Source: Actinomycetota bacterium
GTDB taxonomy: Bacteria; Actinomycetota; Thermoleophilia; Miltoncostaeales; Miltoncostaeaceae
Direction of reading: 5' to 3'
Assembly: GCA_963169235.1 (NCBI GenBank)
Contig: CAUJCX010000020.1
Location: 1-64,000 of the forward strand
Length of the DNA stretch: 64,000 nucleotides
The position numbers and the translations under genes were made by a program. Below the pieces are notes generated by a model. The model saw nothing but the letters and a program-made list of their open reading frames with translations, was not told where the DNA came from and did not search any database. This document shows positions 24,978-33,572 of this stretch, in pieces. Numbering within the stretch: the stretch's first letter is position 1; every line of letters begins with the position of its first letter.

Positions 24978-26059
24978 GACCGCGCCACATCGCCACCCTC
25001 ACCGCGTGCGCCGCCGCCGTCCCCGGCGTGGCCGTCGCCGGGCTGCCCAGCGCGTCGCTCACCGGGTGGCCGTCCATCGGCTCGTCGGTGTTCGTGAAGA
25101 ACCGCCTGGTGGTGGCGACGTCCCAGACCGTGCGGCCGCAGAACCGCTTCACGTTCTACGAGACGTCCGCGGTGGAGGTGCCCGTGAGGCGCGCTCGCCG
25201 GCCGTTCACGTCGGGCGGCTTCTCCACCCGCATCGTGATGCGCTCGAGCATCGCCCCGATGGTCGGCACGCGGCTGGCGGCCGACGACGCGGGCTTCGTG
25301 ATGCTGCCGGGCGGACGCGTTCCCCCGCCGGTGAGCTGGTGCTGCGTCGCGGGCAAGGAGGTGTTGCTGGAGAGCGACGGCCGGCCCACGGCCCCCACCA
25401 CCACCGGCGCGGGCATGGACGGCAACCGGCTGCGGCTGCTGATGCGCGTGCCCGACGGCGACGCCGTGCTGCGCTCGTTCAGCCCCCAGACGCTCACCGG
25501 GCCCGACGCGTACGACCCGTCCGCGTCCACGGGCACCGTCACGGCCCGCCCGGCCGCAGGAACCACCGCGGTGGCCACGGGCGTCATCGCGTGGGTGCCC
25601 GAGGGGGAGCCGCGCACGCTGGCCCTGGCGACGCCCACCGACGCCGGGGTCGAGGCCCTGCGCACCGTCCGCATGCCGGGCGACGTCGTCGCCGTGGCGG
25701 CGAACCCCGGCCTGGTGGTCGTCACGCTGCGCACCGGCCGCTCGTACCGGGTGCTGCGCGTGCTGCCGGATGGCCGGTCGGCGACCGCGTGGCGCGGCGC
25801 CCAGGCGCCCCGGGTGGCGGTGGGACGCGGCCTCGTGGTGGTCGCGGTGGGGCGCGTGGTGCTGGCGTCCCGGTCCGGCGCGGTCAAGCGCGTCACCGGG
25901 GCCCGGGGTCCCGTCGCCGGGGTGGCCGCCGACGGCGACCGCCTGGCCTGGTTCGAGCGCGTCACCGTACGCGTGCCCACGGGGGTGCGGCGCAAGGGCA
26001 AAGTGGTGACCAAGCCCCAGCGGCGCACCGTCGCGCGCATCGCGAGGGTCGCGCGATGA
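24974..26059 (+). CDS. Exported beta-propeller-like protein, apparent CTG start
   Basis: 361 residues if translation begins at CTG 24974, which overlaps the LLM stop as CTGA. No ATG, GTG or TTG in frame gives a sensible start. The next GTG (25028) would remove the signal peptide, and the upstream ATG (24788) adds only Arg-rich shadow sequence. From CTG the N-terminus reads MRPRHIATLTACAAAVPG, a good signal peptide. The mature part has repeated short strands (GDVVAVAANPGLVVVTL; GVAADGDRLAWFE) like propeller blades. Family not recognised. It sits in an operon with an exported glycoside hydrolase. Confidence 0.65.
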   Translation: MRPRHIATLTACAAAVPGVAVAGLPSASLTGWPSIGSSVFVKNRLVVATSQTVRPQNRFTFYETSAVEVPVRRARRPFTSGGFSTRIVMRSSIAPMVGTRLAADDAGFVMLPGGRVPPPVSWCCVAGKEVLLESDGRPTAPTTTGAGMDGNRLRLLMRVPDGDAVLRSFSPQTLTGPDAYDPSASTGTVTARPAAGTTAVATGVIAWVPEGEPRTLALATPTDAGVEALRTVRMPGDVVAVAANPGLVVVTLRTGRSYRVLRVLPDGRSATAWRGAQAPRVAVGRGLVVVAVGRVVLASRSGAVKRVTGARGPVAGVAADGDRLAWFERVTVRVPTGVRRKGKVVTKPQRRTVARIARVAR

Positions 26060-27210
26060 GGCGCCAGCCACGCATCCTCACGTTGATCGCGACGATGGCG
26101 ACGGTCGCGGCCGCCGCGCTGGGCACCGCGGGCACCGCCCACGCCGGGGTGGTGGGACTGCAGGACGACCAGCTGCCCAACTACGTCGGCCAGCCCCTCG
26201 TGGAGCGCCTCGACCTGCTGGCGGCCACCAAGACCCGCACCACCCGGGTGGACGTGCTGTGGGACCAGGTGGCGCCGACCCGGCCGGCGGACGCCACCGA
26301 CCCCGCCGACCCGGCCTACCGCTGGGGCCGCTACGACGCCATCTTCCGCGGGCTGGCGCAGCGCGACATCACGCCGATCGTCGACTTCTACCGCACGCCG
26401 CCGTGGGCGACCGCCGCGGGCACCGTCGCCGCCGCACCGCCGCCGGGCGACGCGGGGCGGTTCGCCGGTGCGCTGGCCCGGCGCTACTCGGGCACGTTCC
26501 GCGACGAGGCCGGGCGGGTGCTGCCGCGGGTGCGCTTCTTCGAGATCTGGAACGAGCCGAACATCGACCAGTTCTGGACGCCGCAGTGCCGCAAGGGGCG
26601 CAACGGCGCGTACGTGCCGATCGCCGCCCGCCGGTACGCCCTTCTGGCGTACGTCGCCTCCCGCGAGATCCGCCGCGCGCAGCCCGACGCCGTGGTGATC
26701 GGCGGCGTGGCCGGCCCCACCGGCGGCCTCGACGACAAGCGCAAGCGCTGCGTCACCGGCACCGAGAGCCCAGCGGCCTCCACGATGGTGCGCTACCTGC
26801 GCGCCGAGGGGGTGCGCCTGGACGCGTGGAGCCAGCACCTGTACCCCATCGGCCCGCCCGATCGGGCCTACGCGTTCCCCAGCTGGAACTCGCTTCCGAC
26901 GCTGTTCACGCAGCTCGACAAGCTGCGCCCCAACATGCCGGTGTACGTCACCGAGACCGGGTACCACACGTCGTACAACCGATTCCACCGCTACTTCGTC
27001 AGCGAGCAGCAGCAGTCGGACTGGCTGAAGCGGACGATGGAGATGGCCGACAAGTATCCTCGCGTGGTGGCCACCATCTGGTTCAACCTGCAGGACAACA
27101 CCGGCTGGACCGGTGGCCTGTACCACAGCGACATGACCCCCAAGCCGGCGCTGGCGCAGTACGTGACCCTGGCCGGATCCAGCCCGCTGCTGCCGGAGGC
27201 CGCACGATGA
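26056..27210 (+). CDS. Exported glycoside hydrolase (clan A, GH39/GH5-like)
   Basis: 384 residues from ATG 26056 (ATGA overlap). A signal peptide ends near AGTAHAG. The (beta/alpha)8 clan A catalytic pair is visible: acid/base E167 in FFEIWNEPN and nucleophile E300 in VYVTETGYHTS, with SQHLYPIG and WFNLQDNTGW between or after them. The retaining mechanism is inferred from family. It probably trims or remodels a polysaccharide outside the cell. The neighbours (exported propeller-like protein, methyltransferase, O-antigen ligase-like protein) suggest the cell's own exopolysaccharide as substrate. Confidence 0.85.
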   Translation: MRRQPRILTLIATMATVAAAALGTAGTAHAGVVGLQDDQLPNYVGQPLVERLDLLAATKTRTTRVDVLWDQVAPTRPADATDPADPAYRWGRYDAIFRGLAQRDITPIVDFYRTPPWATAAGTVAAAPPPGDAGRFAGALARRYSGTFRDEAGRVLPRVRFFEIWNEPNIDQFWTPQCRKGRNGAYVPIAARRYALLAYVASREIRRAQPDAVVIGGVAGPTGGLDDKRKRCVTGTESPAASTMVRYLRAEGVRLDAWSQHLYPIGPPDRAYAFPSWNSLPTLFTQLDKLRPNMPVYVTETGYHTSYNRFHRYFVSEQQQSDWLKRTMEMADKYPRVVATIWFNLQDNTGWTGGLYHSDMTPKPALAQYVTLAGSSPLLPEAAR

Positions 27211-27980
27211 GCGACGAGACGCTGCGCGACGTCCAGGCCTACTACGACGGCAAGGCCGGGCACCTGTACTCGGTGGAGGGCCGCAACTGGCACCTGCAGA
27301 GCCGCATGGCCCTGAACCTCGACACCATCGACCGCTTCGGCCCGGCGCAGGACGGCCCCATGCGGCCGCGGGTGCTCGACATCGGCTGCGGCACGGGTTT
27401 CCTGCTGGACGCGCTGGCGCGCCGCGGCTTCCAGGGCGTCGGTATCGACCTGTCGCCCGAGTCGGTGGCCATCGCCCAGCGGCGGCTCGAGGAGATGGGC
27501 GCCGCCGACCGCCTGGAGGCGCGCGTGGGCAGCGCGTACGAGCCCCCCGAGGGCCCGTTCGACCTCATCACCCTCACCGACGTGCTGGAGCACCTTGAGG
27601 ACCCCCGCGCGTGCCTGCGGGCGCTGCGCGAGCGCATGGCCCCCGGCGGCCTGCTGGTGATCTCGACGCCCAACCGCCACAGCCTCCCGGGCGTGCGGCG
27701 CATGGTGGCCGAGCGCTTCCCGAAGCTGGGGATCACGCTGAGCCTGGCCCCCGTCGACAACTGGCAGACGTGGGGCGACCTCGAATCGCACGCCGCGGCG
27801 GCGGGCTTCGTGACCGCGTCCCGGGGCGGCATCTTCTTCCGGCCCGGCGGCCGCGTGGGCAGCCAGATCGGCCGCCTGTACCGCATCGGGGCCGTGCGGA
27901 ACGCCGAGATGGCGCTGTCACGCTCGCCGTTGGGACGCTTCGGCTTCTACATCAGCCTCGGCTTCCGGCCCATCCCGTGA
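27207..27980 (+). CDS. Class I SAM-dependent methyltransferase (UbiG/Methyltransf_23-like)
   Basis: 257 residues from ATG 27207 (ATGA overlap). SAM motifs: VLDIGCGTGFLLDAL, GIDLSPESVAIAQ and LITLTDVLEHLEDP, then MAPGGLLVISTPN. The first 45 residues (YYDGKAGHLYSVEGRNWH) and the C-terminus (FFRPGGRVG; FYISLGFRPIP) are those of methyltransferases found in surface-polysaccharide loci. The likely substrate is a sugar or a lipid-linked intermediate, not proven. Confidence 0.87.
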   Translation: MSDETLRDVQAYYDGKAGHLYSVEGRNWHLQSRMALNLDTIDRFGPAQDGPMRPRVLDIGCGTGFLLDALARRGFQGVGIDLSPESVAIAQRRLEEMGAADRLEARVGSAYEPPEGPFDLITLTDVLEHLEDPRACLRALRERMAPGGLLVISTPNRHSLPGVRRMVAERFPKLGITLSLAPVDNWQTWGDLESHAAAAGFVTASRGGIFFRPGGRVGSQIGRLYRIGAVRNAEMALSRSPLGRFGFYISLGFRPIP

Positions 27981-28015
27981 GCTCCCGCCACCCCGTGCGG
28001 CAGGCCTAGCCGCCC

Positions 28016-29050
28016 GTGGACCGTCGGGGCGGGGCCGTCGTCGGGGCGGGGATGCTGGTGCTCGCGGTGTTCGCGGTCGCGGTGTTCCTGCTGCCGTTCG
28101 CGTTCCCCACGCCCCCGCCCATCGTGACCCGCTTCTCGGGCACGCAGCTGTTCAGCCCCAACGGGGACGGCGCCCGCGACACCGCGATGATCTCCATCCG
28201 CGTGCGCGAGCCGGGGCGCCTCACGCTGGACGTGGCCGACGAGTCGCGCACCGTGGTGCGGACGCTGGCGGCCGACAAACCCACGCGCCGGGGCTGGCTG
28301 CGCATCCCGTGGCGCGGCCTCGGCGACGACGGTGAGGCGCTGCCCGACGGCGTGTACTCGCTGCGCCTGCACGCACAGGCCGGCGGCAAGGACTTCCGCT
28401 CGAGCCGCCGCATCCGCATCGACACCACCCCGCCCGTCATCACGGGCATCGCGGCCCTCATGCCCACGCGTCCCCGGGACGGCGCCACCGCGTGCACCGT
28501 GCACGTGGCCGTCGCCGAGCCCGCCGGTGTCGAGATGGACGTGTTCCACCTGCAGCGGCGCGCGGACCCGCCCGTGCGGCGCTTCGGCCCGGTGCCGACC
28601 CGCGGGGCGAACACGCGCTCGTGGACGTGGAACGGACACGACGGAAGCGGCGCGCCCGTACCGGCAGGCCTGTACGGCGTGCGCACCATCGTGCGCGACG
28701 CCGCGAAGAACGCCGCCGTCGCCGAGCGCAGCTGCTGGGCCGGACACATCTCGGGCACTCTCGTCGGTCCCCCGGCGCTGCCGCGGCGCCGCGTGGCCGT
28801 GGCACTGTTCGGCCCGGACGGAGCGCGCGTCGCCCCCACCACGCGCGTGCACGTGCAGCTCTTCCGGCGCATCGGCCGGCCCGGACCCGACCTGAGCGTG
28901 CTGGGCGCCCCCGTGGCCCGGCCGGTGGTGGGCCCTGCCGCCCGCGTCCGCGTGCCGCTGCCCCCCCGCATCGCTCCGGCGAGCCTCTGGCTGGTGGCCC
29001 GCACCGACGCCGGGGCGGCCCTCATCTCGCCCACCGAGCGACGCCCGTGA
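28016..29050 (+). CDS. Membrane-anchored protein with FlgD-type Ig-like domains
   Basis: 344 residues from GTG 28016. One hydrophobic helix (about 8-30) anchors an external part. FSPNGDGARDTAMI and DGVYSLRLHAQAGG form a FlgD-Ig/CHU_C-like beta-domain. A second copy (SWTWNGHDGSG; PAGLYGVRTIVRD) follows. The C-terminal 110 residues are Arg/Pro-rich beta strands. Such domains usually mediate binding outside the cell. The gene overlaps the O-antigen ligase-like gene (GTGA), so it may be a partner of that enzyme. Confidence 0.7.
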   Translation: MDRRGGAVVGAGMLVLAVFAVAVFLLPFAFPTPPPIVTRFSGTQLFSPNGDGARDTAMISIRVREPGRLTLDVADESRTVVRTLAADKPTRRGWLRIPWRGLGDDGEALPDGVYSLRLHAQAGGKDFRSSRRIRIDTTPPVITGIAALMPTRPRDGATACTVHVAVAEPAGVEMDVFHLQRRADPPVRRFGPVPTRGANTRSWTWNGHDGSGAPVPAGLYGVRTIVRDAAKNAAVAERSCWAGHISGTLVGPPALPRRRVAVALFGPDGARVAPTTRVHVQLFRRIGRPGPDLSVLGAPVARPVVGPAARVRVPLPPRIAPASLWLVARTDAGAALISPTERRP

Positions 29051-30606
29051 ACGTCGCCACGACTCAGAGTGCGCTGGGAGCGCTGGCCGCCGTCTCGGTG
29101 CTGCTGGCCCTGGTGCGCCTGCCCCTGCCGGGCCGCGCGGGATGGCGGCTGCGCGTCACGGGCGTCGTCGGCATGGTGCTGGCCTGGGCCGGTCTGGTGG
29201 TGACGCTGGCGCCGGGCGGTCCGGACGCGGTCGCCCGCCAGCTGACCCACCCCCTGCGGGCCGGCGCCGCGGTGGTGGGCATCGCGATCGCGATCGTCGC
29301 GGGCCTCGTGGCCGCCCGGCTGGTGGTGCGACGTCCCACGTGGTGGTTCGTGGCGCTTGCCGTCGCCCTGCCGCTGCGCATCCCCCTGCCGCTGGGCGGC
29401 GAGACCCGCAACCTGCTGGTGCTGCTGTACGTGGTCATCGCCGTCGGCGTGCTGGCCTGGCTGGTGGGCCGCCCCGCCGACGCGCGGCCGCCCGAACCCA
29501 GGTCGCCGCTCGACCTTCCGCTGGCCGGCCTGGTCGCGTTCTCGCTGGTGTCCATCGCGTGGAGCGTCGACCGCACGGAGGGCTCCACGAAGGCGGTGTT
29601 CTTCTACATCCCGTTCGTGCTCCTGTACCTCGCGGTGCTGGCGTGGTGGCCCAAGGCGCGGGCCGCGCGGGCGCTGGCCCTCACCACCATCGCGGCCGCC
29701 GTGCCCGTCGCCCTGCTGGCGCTGTGGCAGTTCCAGTCGCAGACGCTGCTGCTGAACGACCGGCTGCAGCAGGCCAACCGGTACTCGAGCTTCTTCCGCA
29801 CCAACGGCATCTTCTTCGACCCCAACATCATGGGCCGCTTCCTGGCGGTGGCGATGCTTGCCGTCGTCGCGATCGCGTGGCTGCGGCGCGATCGCGGGCG
29901 CGACCTGGTGGCGTGCGGGCTGGTGCTGGTGCCGCTGTGCGGCGGCCTGGCCGTGTCGTTCTCGCGCTCCAGCTGCCTGATGCTGTTGACCGGCCTGGTG
30001 CTGATGGCGGCGTGGGCGTTCGGCGTGCGGCGCACGGCGCTGGTGACGGTGGCGATCACCGTCGTGCTGGGGGGTGCGGCGTTCGCCTCCAGCGGCCACG
30101 TGCGCAAGGCGGCCACCGACACGCAGCGGCTCGACAAGGTCAGCGAGGGTCGTTTCGACCTGATGAAGGGCGGCTACGAGATCTGGCGCGAGGCGCCCGT
30201 CCACGGGGCCGGGCTCGGGGGCTTCGAGAAGCGCTACGAGGCGACGCTGACCACCAAGGAACGCCGCAAGATCCGCGTCGTCATCAGCCACAACGCCCCC
30301 ATCACGGTGCTGAGCGAGCTGGGCCTCGTCGGCATCGTCCTGCTGGCGTGGCTGATGGTGCAGACCGCCGTCGTGGTGCGCCGGCGCGCCCGCGCCGCCG
30401 ACGCCGTCAGCGGCTGGATCGCCTGGACCATGCTGGCGACGCTGGCGGGGATCCTGGTGCACACGCTGCTGTACTCGGCGCTGTTCGAGGACCCCTACAA
30501 CTGGGTGCTGCTGGCCGGGGCCGTCGCGGTCACCGCGGCAGGCGCGGCGGCGGCCCGGACTCCCGCCCCGTCCGCGCCAGGAGAGGACGCGGCCGCGCCG
30601 AACTGA
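29047..30606 (+). CDS. O-antigen ligase/polymerase family protein (Wzy/WaaL type), copy 1
   Basis: 519 residues from GTG 29047. About twelve helices. The Wzy_C-type large outer loop includes RTNGIFFDPNIMGRFLAV, SFSRSSCLMLL (conserved Ser-Arg) and HGAGLGGFEKRYE, followed by SHNAPITVLSELGLVG with the conserved His. Such proteins polymerise or ligate polyprenyl-linked oligosaccharides on the outer membrane face. A second homologue lies at 32118, so one may polymerise and the other ligate or act on a different glycan. Confidence 0.85.
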   Translation: MNVATTQSALGALAAVSVLLALVRLPLPGRAGWRLRVTGVVGMVLAWAGLVVTLAPGGPDAVARQLTHPLRAGAAVVGIAIAIVAGLVAARLVVRRPTWWFVALAVALPLRIPLPLGGETRNLLVLLYVVIAVGVLAWLVGRPADARPPEPRSPLDLPLAGLVAFSLVSIAWSVDRTEGSTKAVFFYIPFVLLYLAVLAWWPKARAARALALTTIAAAVPVALLALWQFQSQTLLLNDRLQQANRYSSFFRTNGIFFDPNIMGRFLAVAMLAVVAIAWLRRDRGRDLVACGLVLVPLCGGLAVSFSRSSCLMLLTGLVLMAAWAFGVRRTALVTVAITVVLGGAAFASSGHVRKAATDTQRLDKVSEGRFDLMKGGYEIWREAPVHGAGLGGFEKRYEATLTTKERRKIRVVISHNAPITVLSELGLVGIVLLAWLMVQTAVVVRRRARAADAVSGWIAWTMLATLAGILVHTLLYSALFEDPYNWVLLAGAVAVTAAGAAAARTPAPSAPGEDAAAPN

Positions 30607-30612
30607 TCACAG

Positions 30613-31761
30613 GTGCGGATCCTGTGCCTGAGCAACATGTACCCGGGGCCCCGCGACCCCGACTTCGGGGCCTTCGTCAAGGACATGGCGGACGAGCTGG
30701 AGGCCCGCGGGCACCACGTCGAGCGCGTGGCCATCACCGGCCGCGGCGGCGGACGCCTGCGCACGCCGGGCAAGTACCTGGGCCTGACGGCGCGCGCCCT
30801 GGCGGCGGCCCGCCGCTGCGACGTGGTGTACGCCCACTACCTCTTTCCCACCGGCGCCATCGCGGCCGCCGCGGCCCGCACGGCCGGCGTGCCGTGGGTC
30901 GTGACCGCCCACGGGCAGGACGTCGCCAACCTCGCCCATCCCGGCCTGCTGCGCGCCACCCGCCTGTCGCTGAGGAGTGCGTCCGCCGTCATCGCCGTCA
31001 GCCGCTACCTGGCCGAGCGCATGCGCACGTTCCTCGAGCCACTGCCCCCGGTCGAGGTCATCAACATGGGCGTCGACGTGGCCCGCTTCGCGCCGCGCGA
31101 CCGGGACGAGGCCCGCCGGTCCCTCGGCCTGTCGCCGTTCGGCCCTCTGGTGCTGGCCGTCGGGGGCCTCACCACCCGCAAGGACCCGCTGAACCTGCTG
31201 CAGGCCGTCGCCCGGCTGCGCGCCACGCACCCGGACGTCACGCTGGCGTACGTCGGCGACGGCCCGCTGGCGTCCGCCGTCGACGCGGGTGCCGAGCGCC
31301 TGGGGCTGGCGCGGGCCGTGCGCCGCCCGGGCGCGCTGCCCCACGATCAGGTGGCCGACTGGATCGCCGCGTGCGACGTGCTGAGCATGGTCAGCCGCAT
31401 CGAGCCGCTGGGGGTCGTCGCACTGGAGGCCCTCGCCGGCGGCCGCCCGGTGGTGGCCACGGCCATCGGTGGCGCCCACGAGGTGGTGCCCGCCACGGGC
31501 GCCGGGCGGGTGGTGCTTCCGGGCGACCCGATGGCGCTGGAGGCCGCGCTGGCGACGTTGATCGACCACCCCCCGGACGCGGGCGACTGCCGCGCGGCCG
31601 CCGCGGCGCACCGCCTGGCCCGTCAGGCCGAGCGCGTCGAGGCCGTGCTCCACAGGGCGCTCGTCGGCACCGACGACGACACGTGGGGCGGGGGGGCGCC
31701 CGGCCCGACGACCGGCGCCCCCGACGCACCTCCGGACGCGGAGGCTCCCGCAACCGGCTGA
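30613..31761 (+). CDS. GT4 glycosyltransferase
   Basis: 382 residues from GTG 30613, six bases after the ligase stop. N-domain RILCLSNMYPGPRDPDFGAF and VVTAHGQDVANL; C-domain LAVGGLTTRKDPLNLL, AYVGDGPL and IEPLGVVALEALAGGRPVVA with the E-x7-E signature. It is a cytoplasmic transferase acting on a lipid-linked oligosaccharide, donor unknown. The gene at 33569 is a close parallel (VLMLSHMYPSPVNP), perhaps a paralogue with another linkage. The last 25 residues are a Gly/Pro/Ala-rich tail. Confidence 0.9.
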   Translation: MRILCLSNMYPGPRDPDFGAFVKDMADELEARGHHVERVAITGRGGGRLRTPGKYLGLTARALAAARRCDVVYAHYLFPTGAIAAAAARTAGVPWVVTAHGQDVANLAHPGLLRATRLSLRSASAVIAVSRYLAERMRTFLEPLPPVEVINMGVDVARFAPRDRDEARRSLGLSPFGPLVLAVGGLTTRKDPLNLLQAVARLRATHPDVTLAYVGDGPLASAVDAGAERLGLARAVRRPGALPHDQVADWIAACDVLSMVSRIEPLGVVALEALAGGRPVVATAIGGAHEVVPATGAGRVVLPGDPMALEAALATLIDHPPDAGDCRAAAAAHRLARQAERVEAVLHRALVGTDDDTWGGGAPGPTTGAPDAPPDAEAPATG

Positions 31762-31783
31762 CGGGCCGGCGGGGACAGGGAGA

Positions 31784-31981
31784 TCAGCGGGTGAGGCCCC
31801 GCTCGCCCGCACGCTCGGCGTACCACGCTCCGCCGAAGCCGGCGGCGGCCAGAACCACCGCGGCGCCCGGGCCCGCCAGCGGGCCGACGGCCGCGGCCAG
31901 CAGCAGGCCGGACAGCGCCAGCCCGGCCAGCACGGCCACGATCAGCGTCACCTTCCATGGGACACGCGCCAACAGCGCCAT
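31784..31981 (-). CDS. Small two-helix membrane protein
   Basis: 65 residues from ATG 31981, chosen because AAAGGAAG lies just upstream; ATG 32035 in the same frame would add 18 charged residues. The product is two hydrophobic helices with a short turn (LIVAVLAGLALSGLL; GAAVVLAAAGFGGAW) and a polar, charged end. No family recognised. It is the only minus-strand gene inside the EPS region. Confidence 0.5.
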   Translation of the reverse strand: MALLARVPWKVTLIVAVLAGLALSGLLLAAAVGPLAGPGAAVVLAAAGFGGAWYAERAGERGLTR

Positions 31982-32117
31982 CAGGGTTCGCTTCCTTTCG
32001 CGCGGCCGGGCATCGGGATCGGGGTGGGCCGCCATGACCTGATATCGGCCGCCGGGGACGATTGCTCAACAGCCCCGGGGTCGCCGGGGTGCCCCCGCTG
32101 ATAGCGTGCGGGGTCGA

Positions 32118-33572
32118 ATGGCGACAGAGGGATCCCCCGCGGCGGCTCCGACGTCATCGCCGCATCTCATCGGCTGGGCCGCTGTTGCTGCGCTCATCGC
32201 CGCCGTGACGGCGTTCGCACCGCCCGCGGGCCTGGCGCTGGCCGTGCTGCTGGCGGGCGTCTTCGCGGTGCTGTCCGTGCCCGCCTCCCGCCTGGGCGCC
32301 GCGGCCGCGGGCGTTGCGGTGGCGACGGCGATCGCGGGCCCCAACCTGGCGTTGCCCCAGGCCCCCGAGGTGTTCCTCTTCCGCATCGTGATCGTGCTGC
32401 TGGTGGCCGGGGTGGCCGCGCACATGGCCGCCGGGGGCACGCTCACCTGGCCGGCGTCGCTGTCGCTTCCCGCGTCGCTTCTGGGGCTGTGGATCCTGTG
32501 GTCGGTGGCGTCCCTGGCGTGGGCCGAGAGCGTGGTCGCCGCGGCCCGCTGGAGCACGTACCTCGCCCTGGGCATCACGCTGGCGCTCACCGTCCCCGTC
32601 GCGTTCGGCACCCGTCGCCGCTCCATCGGCCTGCTGAAGCTGCTGGGCGCCGCGTTCGTGCTGGTGGTGCTGGTGTCGGCGGCCGAGATCCTCCTGCACG
32701 TGCGCCTGCCCACGTCGCGGCTGGCGGGCAAGGCGGCGGACGCGACGTTCGCGGCCACGTCGTTCTTCGGCAACGAGAACAACCTCGCCACGTACCTCAC
32801 GCTGACGCTGCCGTACTTCCTGTCGCTGGCGCTGGTGTTCCGCGACGTGCGGCTGCGCGCCGTGGGCATCGCGGGCGGGCTCACCTGCCTGTTGCTGCTG
32901 CTGTACACGGGCAGCAAGGCGAACCTGGTGGCCACCGCGCTGGTGCTGATCGCGCTACTGGCCAACCTCGCCACCGACGTGCGCGAGCGCCGCCGGGCGC
33001 TGCAGGCCGTCGCCGTGGTGGTGGCGGCCGTCGCGCTGGTGGTGCCCGCCGTGCTGGGCAGCGGCCTGGTGAAGCTGCCCGAGCGCGCCGTGTCGAAGTT
33101 CAGCTTCAGCATCCTCAGCGAGCAGGTGCAGTCCGGTCAGGGCTCCGGCGCCGTGCGCAGCAACCTGCTGGGCGACGGCCTGCGCCTGGTGAAGGAGACC
33201 GGCGGCATCGGCGTGGGCGCCGGCAACGCCGACGTCCACATCAAGTCGCTGGCCAACTTCCCCGGCGTGTCGAACCTGCACAACTGGTGGCTGGAGGTGG
33301 TCGTCAACGGCGGCCTCGTCGGCCTGGGCCTCTACATCTGCTTCTACCTGTTCCTGTACCACCGGCAGGTGAGGACCACGCGCGTGGCCCGCGATCCGCT
33401 GGTGCGCTACTTCGCCCTGGCCGGCACCGGCGCGCTGACCGGCTTTCTCATCGGCTGCCTGGGCCCGTCGAGCGTGCTGGCGTTCGCCCCCATGTGGATC
33501 ACGTTCGGGTTGTGCCTGGTGACGGTGGTGCTGGCCGCCCGCGCCGATGCCAACGGAGGGAGGCTGCCGTGA
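32118..33572 (+). CDS. O-antigen ligase/polymerase family protein, copy 2
   Basis: 484 residues from ATG 32118 (12 bases inside the frame's first start). About eleven helices. Signature segments are SFFGNENNLATYLTLTLPY, YTGSKANLVATAL and GIGVGAGNADVH, then SNLHNWWLEVVVNGGLVGLG with the conserved His-Asn before the last helices. It probably polymerises repeat units (Wzy) or ligates chains. It differs from copy 1 in having an FGNENN motif and a shorter outer loop. It begins a new transcription unit and overlaps the next GT4 gene (GTGA). Confidence 0.85.
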   Translation: MATEGSPAAAPTSSPHLIGWAAVAALIAAVTAFAPPAGLALAVLLAGVFAVLSVPASRLGAAAAGVAVATAIAGPNLALPQAPEVFLFRIVIVLLVAGVAAHMAAGGTLTWPASLSLPASLLGLWILWSVASLAWAESVVAAARWSTYLALGITLALTVPVAFGTRRRSIGLLKLLGAAFVLVVLVSAAEILLHVRLPTSRLAGKAADATFAATSFFGNENNLATYLTLTLPYFLSLALVFRDVRLRAVGIAGGLTCLLLLLYTGSKANLVATALVLIALLANLATDVRERRRALQAVAVVVAAVALVVPAVLGSGLVKLPERAVSKFSFSILSEQVQSGQGSGAVRSNLLGDGLRLVKETGGIGVGAGNADVHIKSLANFPGVSNLHNWWLEVVVNGGLVGLGLYICFYLFLYHRQVRTTRVARDPLVRYFALAGTGALTGFLIGCLGPSSVLAFAPMWITFGLCLVTVVLAARADANGGRLP

